This document shows positions 1 to 8,132 of a stretch of DNA of 64,000 bases, one piece after another. The notes beneath the pieces were generated by a model. The model ran no database searches. It was not told where the DNA came from and was given only the letters and a program-made list of their open reading frames with translations. The stretch comes from Actinotalea soli (GTDB lineage Bacteria; Actinomycetota; Actinomycetes; Actinomycetales; Cellulomonadaceae), in NCBI RefSeq assembly GCF_017565425.1, contig NZ_JAGEMK010000001.1:248001-312000 (forward strand), given 5' to 3'. Position numbers and translations under genes: made by a program. Positions within the stretch are counted from its first letter, which is position 1. The number at the start of each line of letters is the position of its first letter.

Positions 1-1828
1 CCGCGTCCTTGCCCGTGTCGAGGACGACGGCGTGCCCAGCCCGTCGACCGGCGGTGATCTCCACCACGTCGCCGACGCGCAGCCCCTCGAGGCTCGCGAC
101 GGCCTCACGCCGTCGCGCACGGGCCGCGTCGCGAGAGAGGTCCTTCTCACGGTCCGCGAGGCGCCGGCGCAGGGCGGCATACTCCTCGAAGTCCCCCAGG
201 TGGCAGCGCATGGCCTCGGCGTACCCCTCGAGCGCCTCGGCATGGGACTGGGCCTGGCGGGCGAGCCCGACGACGGCGCGATCGGCCTGGAACTGGGCGA
301 AGCTCGTCTCGAGCACCTCGCGGGCCCGGTCCCGGCCCACCTGGGCGACGAGGTTGACCGCCATGTTGTAGGTCGGTCGGAAGCTCGAGCGCAGCGGGTA
401 CAGGCGACGCGAGGCAAGACCAGCCAGGGCCACGGGGTCCATCGCCCCGTGATCGACCACCACGGCGTGACCCTCGACGTCGATCCCCCGACGTCCGGCG
501 CGCCCGGTGAGCTGGGTGTACTCCCCCGGGGTGAGGTCGACGTGGGCCGAACCGTCCCACTTGGTGAGCTTGTCCAGGACCACCGAGCGAGCTGGCATGT
601 TGATCCCCAGAGCCAGCGTCTCGGTCGCGAACACCACCTTGACCAGTCCCCGCGAGAAGAGGTCCTCGACGGTCTCCTTGAACAGCGGCAGCAGCCCCGC
701 GTGGTGAGCCGCGATGCCTCGCCCGAGGGCGTGCGCCCAGTCCCAGTAGCCCAGCACGGCAAGGTCCTGCGGAGGGATCGCCGCGCACCGCTGCTCGACG
801 ACGGCGCGGATCTCGGCCTCCTGCTCGGCCGTGGTCAGGCGCAGCCCCGCGCGCAGGCACTGCTGCACCGCGGCGTCGCACCCTGCCCGCGAGAAGACGA
901 AGAAGATCGCCGGGAGCAGGGCCGAGCGGTCCAGGACGTCGACCACCGCGAACCGTGGGGCCGGGCGGCGGGGCGGACCCGCCGCCCGGTGCCCCCCTCC
1001 CCCGCGCTGGCCGCGGCTCCCCCGGCTGCCCCGGCCGCGGTCGCCGCCCCGGGACGACGGGGCCCCGCCGCTCCGATCGGCACGGCGCAGGGCCTCGGCG
1101 AGCTCGGGGTTGATCGGGGGGTCGATCCCCGGGGCGGTCGGGTCCACATGACCCGCGTACAGGTCGAAGAGGTCGTCGCGGGTCATCACGTGCTGCCACA
1201 GCGGCACCGGACGGACCTCGCTGACCACGACCGCGGTGTCTCCCCGGACCATGGTCAGCCAGTCGCCGAACTCCTCGGCGTTGGAGACCGTCGCCGAGAG
1301 CGAGACCAGCTGGACGTCGGCAGGCAGGTGGATGATCACCTCTTCCCACACCGGGCCGCGGAACCGGTCGGCGAGGTAGTGGACCTCGTCCATCACCACG
1401 TACCCCAGGCCGTCGAGGGTCGAGGACCCCGCGTAGAGCATGTTGCGCAGCACCTCGGTGGTCATGACCACCACGGGGGCCTCACCGTTCACCGTCGTGT
1501 CACCGGTGAGCAGGCCCACCCGGTCGGCACCGTGACGGCGCACCAGGTCGGCGTACTTCTGGTTGCTCAGCGCCTTGATCGGCGTGGTGTAGAAGGCCTT
1601 CCGCCCCTGGGCGAGGGCCAGGTGCACCGCGAACTCGCCCACCACGGTCTTGCCCGCACCGGTCGGGGCGGCCACGAGCACCCCGCGGCCGCCCTCGAGG
1701 GCCGCGCAGGACTCCGCCTGGAACGGGTCGAGCTCGATCTCGAGGCCCGAGCGGAAGACCCCCAGCTCGGATCGGTTCTCGACGGCTCGACGGCGGGAGG
1801 CGGCATAGCGCTCGGCCGGGGATGACAT
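1..1828 (-). CDS. helY: DEAD/DEAH-box RNA helicase HelY (3' end cut by window edge)
   Basis: Superfamily 2 helicase related to Mtr4/Ski2. About 609 codons are visible and the frame stays open at base 1, so the C-terminal part is missing; mycobacterial HelY is about 900 residues. Seen: Walker A APTGAGKT near residue 54, the DEVH box (MDEVHYLAD) near 150, SLSATVSNAEEFG (motif III), and the late motifs ALGINMPA and QLTGRAGRRG. A Gly/Arg-rich insert lies around residues 260-300. The ATG at 1826-1828 gives MSSPAERYA and sits six bases after a TAGGCT box, so the mRNA is probably leaderless. It lies downstream of tatAC, as in other actinobacteria. Likely role: RNA unwinding or turnover; the physiological substrate is not evident from sequence. 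Confidence 0.93.
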   Translation of the reverse strand, partial: MSSPAERYAASRRRAVENRSELGVFRSGLEIELDPFQAESCAALEGGRGVLVAAPTGAGKTVVGEFAVHLALAQGRKAFYTTPIKALSNQKYADLVRRHGADRVGLLTGDTTVNGEAPVVVMTTEVLRNMLYAGSSTLDGLGYVVMDEVHYLADRFRGPVWEEVIIHLPADVQLVSLSATVSNAEEFGDWLTMVRGDTAVVVSEVRPVPLWQHVMTRDDLFDLYAGHVDPTAPGIDPPINPELAEALRRADRSGGAPSSRGGDRGRGSRGSRGQRGGGGHRAAGPPRRPAPRFAVVDVLDRSALLPAIFFVFSRAGCDAAVQQCLRAGLRLTTAEQEAEIRAVVEQRCAAIPPQDLAVLGYWDWAHALGRGIAAHHAGLLPLFKETVEDLFSRGLVKVVFATETLALGINMPARSVVLDKLTKWDGSAHVDLTPGEYTQLTGRAGRRGIDVEGHAVVVDHGAMDPVALAGLASRRLYPLRSSFRPTYNMAVNLVAQVGRDRAREVLETSFAQFQADRAVVGLARQAQSHAEALEGYAEAMRCHLGDFEEYAALRRRLADREKDLSRDAARARRREAVASLEGLRVGDVVEITAGRRAGHAVVLDTGKDA

Positions 1829-1834
1829 GCCCTC

Positions 1835-1840
1835 AGCCTA
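1835..1840 (-). promoter_or_regulatory. -10 box of a leaderless helY promoter
   Basis: TAGGCT on the minus strand ends six bases before the helY ATG, the spacing expected when transcription starts at the A of the start codon. No Shine-Dalgarno sequence is present. The same box and spacing recur before metK, aroQ and rarA. Confidence 0.5.
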
Positions 1841-1936
1841 GGCACACACCTGCGGCGCGACCCGACGGGGCCAGGCCTCGGCGAGCCCTCGGGCAGGCAC
1901 GGACCTCAGCCCTGCACGGGCCGCCCGGCTCGAGCC

Positions 1937-2854
1937 TCAGACCAGGACGCGGAGAGCGCGGGGCTGGAGCTCGACCAGGAGCGGCAGCGACCCGACCGGC
2001 TCGCCGTCGGCGAAGGCGACCGGTGGAGGCGGCCCCGACGGCCCTGCCTCGAGCAGCACGGTCCTGCTCCGGCGGACCTCGCAGACCCGGTGCCGGAGAT
2101 GGGTCCCCGCCGCCAGGCGGGGGAAGAGCCCGACCACACCTCGACGGCTCAGAGGTCCGGCGAGCACCACGTCGAGGAGGCTGTCGTCGAGGCTCGCGTC
2201 CGGGGCGATGCGCAAGCCACCCCCGAAGGTCGGGCCGTTGGCCACCGCGACGAGCGTCCCCGGTCCGGCCCAGACGCCGTCGTCGAGGGTCACGCGGTAG
2301 TCGTAGGGGCGGAACCCCGCCAGCTCGCCGGCCAGGGCGCGGACGTAGCGCGCCGTCCCCCGAGGACGGCGCAGCGTGTTGGCCCGGGCGTTGACGGCTG
2401 CATCGACCCCGGCGGAGAGCACCGCGACGTACCACTCGGGAGTCCGCGTCCCCGGCGTCCCGACCGTCACCGCATCGATCGACCGGCCACCTGCCACCAG
2501 TCCGCGGTCGAGGGCCTCCACCGCCTCGTCGACGTCATGGCGCGGCAGACCGAGGGCGCGGGCGACGTCGTTGCCGCTCCCCGCCGCCACGATGCCGAGG
2601 GGCAGACCGGTGCCGGCCACCAGGTTGGCCCCGAGGTGGACCATGCCGTCCCCGCCCACCACCACGAGGGCGTCGAGGCCTACGAGGACCGCCCTCCGCG
2701 CCCGGTCGGCCGCGGTCGTCGCGTCCGAGGCGGTGAGCACCTGCACGGCGTGCCCACGCGCTCGAAGGGCGTCGACGGCCCGCTCCCCCCGACGGCGGCC
2801 ACGTCCGCTGCCGGCCGTGGGGTTGACCACCACGCCGAGCCGGGCTCGGGGCAT
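1937..2854 (-). CDS. Diacylglycerol kinase / YegS-like lipid kinase
   Basis: 305 residues. Starts LGVVVNPTAGSGRGRR, the phosphate-binding entry of the DAGK catalytic domain, followed by VVVGGDGMVHLGANLV (the family GGDGT motif has M instead of T) and PLGIVAAGSGNDVARALG. The C-terminal half holds the usual beta-sandwich with ANGPTFGGGLRIAPDASLDD and an FADGEPV-like motif. Known family role: ATP-dependent phosphorylation of diacylglycerol or a related lipid at the membrane. The start overlaps the tatC stop (TGATG), so it is translationally coupled to tatC. Its presence between tatC and helY is an insertion relative to the usual tatA-tatC-helY order. The exact lipid substrate cannot be told. Confidence 0.85.
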   Translation of the reverse strand: MPRARLGVVVNPTAGSGRGRRRGERAVDALRARGHAVQVLTASDATTAADRARRAVLVGLDALVVVGGDGMVHLGANLVAGTGLPLGIVAAGSGNDVARALGLPRHDVDEAVEALDRGLVAGGRSIDAVTVGTPGTRTPEWYVAVLSAGVDAAVNARANTLRRPRGTARYVRALAGELAGFRPYDYRVTLDDGVWAGPGTLVAVANGPTFGGGLRIAPDASLDDSLLDVVLAGPLSRRGVVGLFPRLAAGTHLRHRVCEVRRSRTVLLEAGPSGPPPPVAFADGEPVGSLPLLVELQPRALRVLV

Positions 2855-3654
2855 CAGACCTCGAGCTCGCGGCGCGCCCGGCGACGGTCGACGAGAGCGC
2901 AGATCCCCACCGCGCCGAAGTACAGGGCACAGATCGGCAGGGCGAGGGCGAAGAGGGAGATCGCGTCGGCGGTGGGGGTCGCGACCGCGGCGAAGACGAA
3001 GGCGATCATCACGGCCCACCGCCAGCCCGCCCACCAGGTACGGCCGGCGACCAGGCCCGCCAGGTTGAGGCCGACCATCACCACCGGCAGCAGGAAGGCC
3101 AGCCCGAAGGCCAGGACCATCCGCATGAGGAAGGACAGGTAGGTCTGCGCGCTCAGCACGTTGACGGCGTTGGCCGGGGTGAACCCGGTGAGCAGCTCGA
3201 CGGCCAGCGGGAAGACCGTCCACGCGAGCCAGGCTCCGGTCAGGAACAGAGGAACCCCTGCGAGGACGAAACCGATGCCGTACCAGCGCTCGCGGCGGGT
3301 CAGCCCGGGGGTGATGAAGGCCCACATCTGGTAGAGCCACCACGGGCTCGAGACCAGGACGCCCACCAGGAGGGAGAGCTTGATCTGCATGTCCAGGGCG
3401 GTGGCGAGGCCGTCGTAGTTGAGGGCCACGAGCCCCTCGCGTTCCGTGGCGATCCGCACCAACGGGGCCTGGACCCGTTCGATCAGGGAGCCGTACGCGA
3501 ACCATCCGAGCGTGGCGCCGACGGCCAGACCCGCGGCAGCGAGGAGCACCCGGGTCCGCAGCTCACGCAGGTGGTCGCGCAGCGGCATGCGTGCACCCGG
3601 GCTGCGGCGGGTTCGGCCGCGCGGAGCACGGGCCGCGTCAGTGCGGGCGGTCAC
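2854..3654 (-). CDS. tatC: Sec-independent protein translocase TatC
   Basis: 266 residues, GTG start. TatC is the multispanning core receptor of the twin-arginine pathway that recognises RR signal peptides of folded proteins. Seen: the conserved entry MPLRDHLRELRTRVL at residues 23-37, six hydrophobic spans, the conserved FITPGLTRRERWY loop near residue 113 and FLPVVMVGLNLAGLV in the fourth span. The first 22 residues are a basic, probably cytoplasmic extension; an internal ATG at residue 23 is an alternative start. The gene overlaps the end of tatA by 17 bases and the start of the lipid kinase by one, forming one operon. Confidence 0.95.
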   Translation of the reverse strand: MTARTDAARAPRGRTRRSPGARMPLRDHLRELRTRVLLAAAGLAVGATLGWFAYGSLIERVQAPLVRIATEREGLVALNYDGLATALDMQIKLSLLVGVLVSSPWWLYQMWAFITPGLTRRERWYGIGFVLAGVPLFLTGAWLAWTVFPLAVELLTGFTPANAVNVLSAQTYLSFLMRMVLAFGLAFLLPVVMVGLNLAGLVAGRTWWAGWRWAVMIAFVFAAVATPTADAISLFALALPICALYFGAVGICALVDRRRARRELEV

Positions 3655-3994
3655 CGTCGTCGGAGGCCGTGCCTGCAGGTCCCGCGGTGGATCTCGAGCC
3701 GGTGGTCGTGGGCTCCGCCCCGGTCGCCGCGCCCGGGGCCGACGTCCCTCCAGCCGGGTCCCCTGCCGTGCGCGCCCCGGACGCGGACGCGGCAGGGGGC
3801 GGCGTGGTGGGGTTGGTCGACCCGGCCGGGTCGCTCACGGAGTCGTCCTGACGGATGTCCTTGACCTCCGAGCGGAGGATCTTCATCGACCTGCCGACGC
3901 TGCGCGCGAGGTCGGGCAGGCGACGCGCCCCGAAGAGCAGCAGCACGATGACGAGCAGGATGATCCACTCCATGCCCCTGAGGTTGGCAAGCAT
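3638..3994 (-). CDS. tatA: Sec-independent protein translocase TatA
   Basis: 118 residues. Small pore-forming subunit of the Tat system. Seen: short N terminus, a single membrane helix (MEWIILLVIVLLLFGARRLP, residues 8-27), the conserved FGxxxLP hinge, an amphipathic helix (DLARSVGRSMKIL) and a long disordered Ala/Pro/Thr/Gly tail. I chose ATG 3994 (MLANLRG) because GGAGGA lies six bases upstream and actinobacterial TatA proteins begin this way; the frame is open further upstream. It is the first gene of tatA-tatC-lipid kinase. Confidence 0.93.
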   Translation of the reverse strand: MLANLRGMEWIILLVIVLLLFGARRLPDLARSVGRSMKILRSEVKDIRQDDSVSDPAGSTNPTTPPPAASASGARTAGDPAGGTSAPGAATGAEPTTTGSRSTAGPAGTASDDGDRPH

Positions 3995-4031
3995 GAGCTT
4001 CCTCCATCCGTACGCGGTCCGTCCTGGAACC

Positions 4032-4037
4032 ATCGTA
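4032..4037 (-). promoter_or_regulatory. Possible -10 box of the tatA promoter
   Basis: TACGAT on the minus strand lies about 37 bases before the tatA ATG in the 117-base gap after the upstream gene. No convincing -35 box was found, so this is tentative. Confidence 0.35.
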
Positions 4038-4111
4038 ACCGTCGGCCGCACCGGTCCCGTGACGGCACCCGCAGGCAGCCGGTCCGGCCGGCCCGCCGGG
4101 TCCCCTCGTCC

Positions 4112-4438
4112 TCAGTGCGAGAAGGCCCGCCAGCGTGCGTAGGTGGCCTCGTGCCGCGCCGCCCGAGCAGCGCGCCGTCGCGCGGTGGCGAGCCGGGCTG
4201 CCGCCCGCCTGGCCCGTGCCGGCCCGGGATCGCTCAGCTCGACGGGCTGCACCGGGTGCAGGGCGAGGGCGAGCCGCTCGAGCTCCTCGGCGCGCTCGGC
4301 CACGGCACCCATCACCTCGCCGGCACGCTCGAGCTCGACGAGCAACGCGCGGCCCGACCGGTAGACGTGGCGCAGCAGGAAGAAGGCCCCCACGAGGGAG
4401 CCCAGGACCAGAGCTGTCCAGACGAGGAACCAGAGCAC
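4112..4438 (-). CDS. Small membrane protein of unknown function
   Basis: 108 residues, GTG start. One N-terminal membrane helix (about residues 3-24, LWFLVWTALVLGSLVGAFFL) is followed by a short helical stretch rich in Glu/Leu (VELERAGEVMGAVAERAEEL) and a very Arg/Ala-rich C terminus. I do not recognise a domain. It lies between pafC and tatA, where actinobacteria often carry a small hypothetical membrane protein. A TAGCCT box six bases upstream suggests its own leaderless transcript. Confidence 0.75.
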   Translation of the reverse strand: MLWFLVWTALVLGSLVGAFFLLRHVYRSGRALLVELERAGEVMGAVAERAEELERLALALHPVQPVELSDPGPARARRAAARLATARRRAARAARHEATYARWRAFSH

Positions 4439-4444
4439 GGCCCC

Positions 4445-4450
4445 AGGCTA
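4445..4450 (-). promoter_or_regulatory. -10 box, leaderless promoter of the small membrane protein gene
   Basis: TAGCCT on the minus strand ends six bases before the GTG at 4438, and no ribosome binding site is present. It supports this GTG as the start. Confidence 0.45.
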
Positions 4451-4467
4451 ACGGGTCCGTGGGTGGA

Positions 4468-5427
4468 TCAGGCCTCGTAGGCCTCGAGGGCGCGAGCCGC
4501 CGAGCCCGCGGCCTCGTGGGCCAGGGCCGCCGGGTCGACCGCGCGCACGTGGTCGGCGAGCCGCAGCAGCAGGTGCCGCAGCCAGGCCGGCGAGGCCAGG
4601 CGCAGGGTGACCTCGAAGCTGCCGTCCTCACCCTCCACGATCTCCTCGACCGGGAGCTGCTCGGCGACCCACCGGGCCCGCCCGTCCAGGGCGATCCGCA
4701 CACGGTCGTGCTCCTCGGTGGGGCGGAAGGTGCCCGCCTCCCGGCTCGCGGACGGCCGGGTGCTCGTGGGCTCCTCGAGCTCGGTCAGCTCGAGGATCCG
4801 GTCCAGACGGAACTGCCGCTCGCCGCGCGCCGCATGGCACCAGGCCACGAGGTAGGAACGCTCGTCACCGGTCAGCAGGTGCCACGGGTCCACGTCCCGC
4901 ACCGTCACCGCGTCAGCCGCATCGACGTAGCGCAGGCGGACGCGGCGCCCGCTCGTGAGCGACGCGCGCACCCGGCTGAGCACCTCGGGCGCGGCCTCGA
5001 CCGCCAGGTGCACGTCCATGGTGGCCGCGGCATCCCCCGTGGCCGCCGTGAGGACCTCGAGGGTGCTGCTCAGCACGTCCCGCTGGGCCGGGTCCAGGGC
5101 GTCGCCGAGGGCCTCGCTCAGAGCACGTAGGGCCGCGACCAGGGTCACGGCCTCCCTGGTGCCCAGCCGCAGCGCGTGCTCCATCCCGCGCGCCTGGGTG
5201 AGCCGCACCACCCCGGACTCGAGGGAGCCCGCGTCGAAGTCGATCAGGTCGTCGGGCCAGTACCCGGGCGTCCCGGACATCCACAGCGTGTCGACGTCGC
5301 GCAGGACCTGCTCGGAGCTGACGGCGAAGTGGCCGGCCACCTGCTCCACGCTCACGCCCGGGTTGCGGTCGAGGTAGGCCACCATACCGAGCAGACGCAC
5401 GAGGCGTTCGGGGGTGCGCTCAGCCAC
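4468..5427 (-). CDS. pafC: WYL-domain transcriptional regulator PafC
   Basis: 319 residues, GTG start. An N-terminal winged helix-turn-helix (LVRLLGMVAYLDRNPGVSVE, about residues 9-28) is followed by a WYL domain (about 145-215; RVRLRYVDAAD, DPWHLLTGDERSYLVAWCH, RQFRLDRILELT) and a WCX C-terminal domain. PafB and PafC form the mycobacterial activator of the LexA-independent DNA-damage response. It overlaps the end of pafB by eight bases, so the two are co-translated. The strict WYL triad reads SYLVAW here. Confidence 0.88.
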   Translation of the reverse strand: MAERTPERLVRLLGMVAYLDRNPGVSVEQVAGHFAVSSEQVLRDVDTLWMSGTPGYWPDDLIDFDAGSLESGVVRLTQARGMEHALRLGTREAVTLVAALRALSEALGDALDPAQRDVLSSTLEVLTAATGDAAATMDVHLAVEAAPEVLSRVRASLTSGRRVRLRYVDAADAVTVRDVDPWHLLTGDERSYLVAWCHAARGERQFRLDRILELTELEEPTSTRPSASREAGTFRPTEEHDRVRIALDGRARWVAEQLPVEEIVEGEDGSFEVTLRLASPAWLRHLLLRLADHVRAVDPAALAHEAAGSAARALEAYEA

Positions 5428-6430
5428 GGATCTGCCCTCCCAGCCGGTCGCCCATCTCGACTGCTGCTCGCAGCCGGGCGACGACCGCCTCGCGCAGAGG
5501 AGGTGGCTCGAGCACGACGACGGCGTCGGTGTAGCCGGTGATCTCGTCGGCCAGGGCCGCCGTGCGGTCGTAGGGGACGGCGATCAGGTCCATGCCCCGA
5601 GGGACCGGGCGGGCGGGTGCCTCGGGCGGCTCCGGGTGCGCACGGGCACGCAGCGCGCCGGCTCGGTCCTGGGCCACCGCGAGGACCGCGACCCGTGTCT
5701 CGCGGGCCTGGGCGCTGTCGACCAGGGCACGCGGGTCGGCGTCGGCGGGGACCTCGAAGGCGCCGGGCGCTCCGAGGGTGCGGACGGACCCGTCGATGCG
5801 GCTCAGCCGGAAGACCCGCGGCGCCCCGCGGTCGAGGTCGTGGCCCACGAGGTACCACCCACCGCGGGCCGCGACGATCCGCCACGGCTCGACCCGTCGT
5901 CGTCGGACCTCACCCGTGCTCGCGGCGCGATAGGTGAACTGCACGCGGCGGCGTTCCTGGGCCGCGTCGAGGAGCGGCACGAGGGCGGGACCGGCCGGGT
6001 GCATCCGTGGGGAGAGCCCCGCGACGGTGTCGGTCGAGCCCGGGGTCGCACCGACCACACGCAGCTTGGTCAGGGCCCGGGCCGCGTCGCTGCTCAGGGT
6101 CTGCCCCTGCCAGAACTCCGCCGCGAGGGCCAGCACGCCGAGCTGGGCGGCGCTCAGGTCCATGGGTGGCAGCGCGTAGGCGTCGGTGTCGACCCGGTAC
6201 CCCTGGTCGTCGCCGTGGGCGGCGTTCGCGACGGTCACGACCGGGACCCCGAGCTCACGCAGGGTGTCCTTGTCTCGCTCGAACATCCGCTCGAAGGCCT
6301 CGACGGACCCGGTCGCGTCGTAGCCCGCGACCGAGCGGCGGATCTGCTCCTTGGTCATCCTCCCGCTCGTGTTGACCAGGGCGATGACGAGGTTGAGCAG
6401 CCGCTCGGCGGGGGGCAGGGAGTCTGACAT
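5420..6430 (-). CDS. pafB: WYL-domain transcriptional regulator PafB
   Basis: 336 residues. Same architecture as PafC: N-terminal HTH (residues 1-60, RLLNLVIALVNTSGRMTKEQ), a WYL core near residues 150-215 (VQFTYRAASTGEVRRRRVEP, GGWYLVGHDLDRGAPRVFRL) and a C-terminal WCX domain. The open frame extends 31 codons further, but ATG 6430 (MSDSLPPAER) fits the family and a TAGCGT box eight bases upstream. The proteasome/Pup genes that often precede pafB in actinobacteria are not here; a divergent DUF3866 gene starts 34 bases away. Confidence 0.88.
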   Translation of the reverse strand: MSDSLPPAERLLNLVIALVNTSGRMTKEQIRRSVAGYDATGSVEAFERMFERDKDTLRELGVPVVTVANAAHGDDQGYRVDTDAYALPPMDLSAAQLGVLALAAEFWQGQTLSSDAARALTKLRVVGATPGSTDTVAGLSPRMHPAGPALVPLLDAAQERRRVQFTYRAASTGEVRRRRVEPWRIVAARGGWYLVGHDLDRGAPRVFRLSRIDGSVRTLGAPGAFEVPADADPRALVDSAQARETRVAVLAVAQDRAGALRARAHPEPPEAPARPVPRGMDLIAVPYDRTAALADEITGYTDAVVVLEPPPLREAVVARLRAAVEMGDRLGGQIRG

Positions 6431-6438
6431 CACCCCCC

Positions 6439-6444
6439 ACGCTA
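6439..6444 (-). promoter_or_regulatory. -10 box of the pafBC promoter
   Basis: TAGCGT on the minus strand lies eight bases before the pafB ATG, in the 34-base gap shared with the divergent DUF3866 gene. The run GGGGGG just before the ATG is too close for a normal Shine-Dalgarno, so a leaderless or near-leaderless transcript is likely. Confidence 0.4.
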
Positions 6445-6452
6445 GCGGCCGG

Positions 6453-6458
6453 TACCGT
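6453..6458 (+). promoter_or_regulatory. -10 box of the DUF3866 gene promoter
   Basis: TACCGT ends six bases before the GTG at 6465. The core region for this promoter overlaps that of the divergent pafB promoter, so one bound protein could affect both. Confidence 0.4.
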
Positions 6459-6464
6459 GCTCGG

Positions 6465-7616
6465 GTGATCACGTGGCGCGCAGGGACCGTGGTGTCGCTC
6501 GGCCGGACCTGGTCCGGGGCCACCGAGCTCCTCGTCCGGGACGAGGACGGCCCGGAGCGCAGGGCTCTCGCCTACACCGACGTGGTCGGGTCCCCGACCG
6601 TCGGCGACCGGGTCCTGCTCAACGTGTCCGCCCAGGCCCGTGGGCTCGGCACGGGCGGCTACGCCCTCGTCGTCGCGCTGCCCGACGCGCTGCCGGCCGA
6701 CCCGCCCGCGGGCCCGGGGCACCTGGTCAAGGCGCGGTACACGCCGTTGCAGAGCATGGTCCTGGGGGTCGACGAGCAGGAGTCCCCCCATCACGAGACC
6801 CTGCGCGAGGCCGACGACCTGGCTGGCATGCCCGTCGTCGTCGCGGACCTGCACTCGGCCGTCCCGGCCGTGGTGGCGGGCGTGCGCCGGGCGGCTGCCG
6901 ACGCGGGCCGAGGACTGCGGGTCGCGTACGTCATGACCGACGGAGGGGCGCTGCCTGCAGCCTTCTCGCGCACGGTCGCGGCCCTGCGTGAGGCGGGCTG
7001 GCTCGAGGCGTGCGTGACGGTGGGCCAGGCGTACGGGGGGGACCTCGAGGCCGTCACCGTGCACACCGGACTCCTCGCCGCGCGGCACGTCGTCGGGGCG
7101 GACGTCACGGTGGTCGCCCAGGGGCCGGGGAACCTCGGCACGGGCACCCGCTGGGGCTTCAGCGGAGTGGCTGCTGGCGAGGCCCTCAACGCCGCGGCCG
7201 TGCTCGGTGGGCGACCGGTCGCGTCCCTGCGCGTCTCGGGGGCGGACCCCCGCGAGCGGCACCGTGGGGTCTCGCACCACTCGACCACCGCCTACGGGCG
7301 GGTCGCCCTGGCCCCGGCCGAGGTCGTCGTCCCGGTCCTGCCCGTCGCGCAGCGCGACCGCGACGCGTCCGGCGAGCTCTCGGCCGCCGAGCACCAGCTG
7401 CTCGCCCAGGTCCGCGAGCAGGCCGCGGCCCTGTGTCGACCCACCGGCCGGCACGAGCTGGTCGAGGTCGAGGCCGGCGCCGCCCTCCGGGCCGACCTCG
7501 CCGACGTCCCGGTCCGGCTCAGCACCATGGGGCGCGGCCTCGAGGAGGACCCGCTGGCCTTCGTGGCTGCGGCCGTCGCCGGGGTGCACGCGGGGCGGGT
7601 CGCTCCGGGGGCCTGA
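6465..7616 (+). CDS. DUF3866 family protein
   Basis: 383 residues. Matches the DUF3866 family by the N-terminal pattern WRAGTVVSLGRTW, the central VKARYTPLQSMVLGVDEQES and HHETLREADDLAGMPVVV, and AQGPGNLGTGTRWGFSG followed by a GVSHHSTTAYGRV histidine pair near residue 275. The family has no assigned biochemical role that I know of. The first in-frame start is much earlier (6351), but that would overlap pafB by 80 bases; GTG 6465 fits the family and a -10 box. It ends 11 bases from a convergent PH-domain gene. Confidence 0.85.
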   Translation: MITWRAGTVVSLGRTWSGATELLVRDEDGPERRALAYTDVVGSPTVGDRVLLNVSAQARGLGTGGYALVVALPDALPADPPAGPGHLVKARYTPLQSMVLGVDEQESPHHETLREADDLAGMPVVVADLHSAVPAVVAGVRRAAADAGRGLRVAYVMTDGGALPAAFSRTVAALREAGWLEACVTVGQAYGGDLEAVTVHTGLLAARHVVGADVTVVAQGPGNLGTGTRWGFSGVAAGEALNAAAVLGGRPVASLRVSGADPRERHRGVSHHSTTAYGRVALAPAEVVVPVLPVAQRDRDASGELSAAEHQLLAQVREQAAALCRPTGRHELVEVEAGAALRADLADVPVRLSTMGRGLEEDPLAFVAAAVAGVHAGRVAPGA

Positions 7617-7627
7617 GGCTGAGGTGG

Positions 7628-8113
7628 TCAGTCGTCCCGCGCGGTCCGTGAGTGGTAGGCCACCAGGGTGGCCATCCGCTGAGCCTCGGCCGCCGCGAGG
7701 GCACCGTCTGCGGACTGCACGGCCATGACCGGCAGGACGTCGCCGTCGGCCAGGTCGAGCTGCACCCAGGGGCGGCCCTGACCGAACCGCACCGAGACGA
7801 TCTCGGCCCAGGTCACGTGCCGGGTCACGGCCAGGTTGCGCACCGTCAGCCCCGACTCGTCGGGACGGGCGACCACCCCGGCCTGCCGGGCCAGGAACCA
7901 CACGATCAACGCTCCGAAGGCCAGGATGCTCACCCGGCTCGCCGGGGTGTCCCAGGAGGGGGCGACCGAGGGCAGCCCGAGCACCAGGGCGACCGAGGTC
8001 AGGGCCACCAGCACGGCCAGACCGAGGCTGACGACCCGTGCCAGCCGCGGACGGAAGGGTCGGTGCAGGCCGGGTGGGCCCGGTGGACCCTGCGGGGCCG
8101 AGCGGTCGGTCAT
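7628..8113 (-). CDS. PH-domain membrane protein
   Basis: 161 residues. Pro/Gly-rich N terminus, two hydrophobic helices (about 28-50 and 60-80), then a small beta-rich region with VVARPDESGLTVRNLAVTRH and ITWAEIVSVRFGQGRPWVQL-like strands typical of bacterial PH domains in actinobacterial two-span membrane proteins. Function unknown. It follows hisG by 19 bases and is probably read through from hisEG. Confidence 0.7.
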   Translation of the reverse strand: MTDRSAPQGPPGPPGLHRPFRPRLARVVSLGLAVLVALTSVALVLGLPSVAPSWDTPASRVSILAFGALIVWFLARQAGVVARPDESGLTVRNLAVTRHVTWAEIVSVRFGQGRPWVQLDLADGDVLPVMAVQSADGALAAAEAQRMATLVAYHSRTARDD

Positions 8114-8132
8114 CGCGTGCAGCAGACGGTCG

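Noticed and set aside
32-1825. A 597-residue open frame on the plus strand opposite helY
   Set aside because: A shadow caused by high GC: the minus frame encodes all helicase motifs, and the plus-frame translation is low complexity with no recognisable domain.
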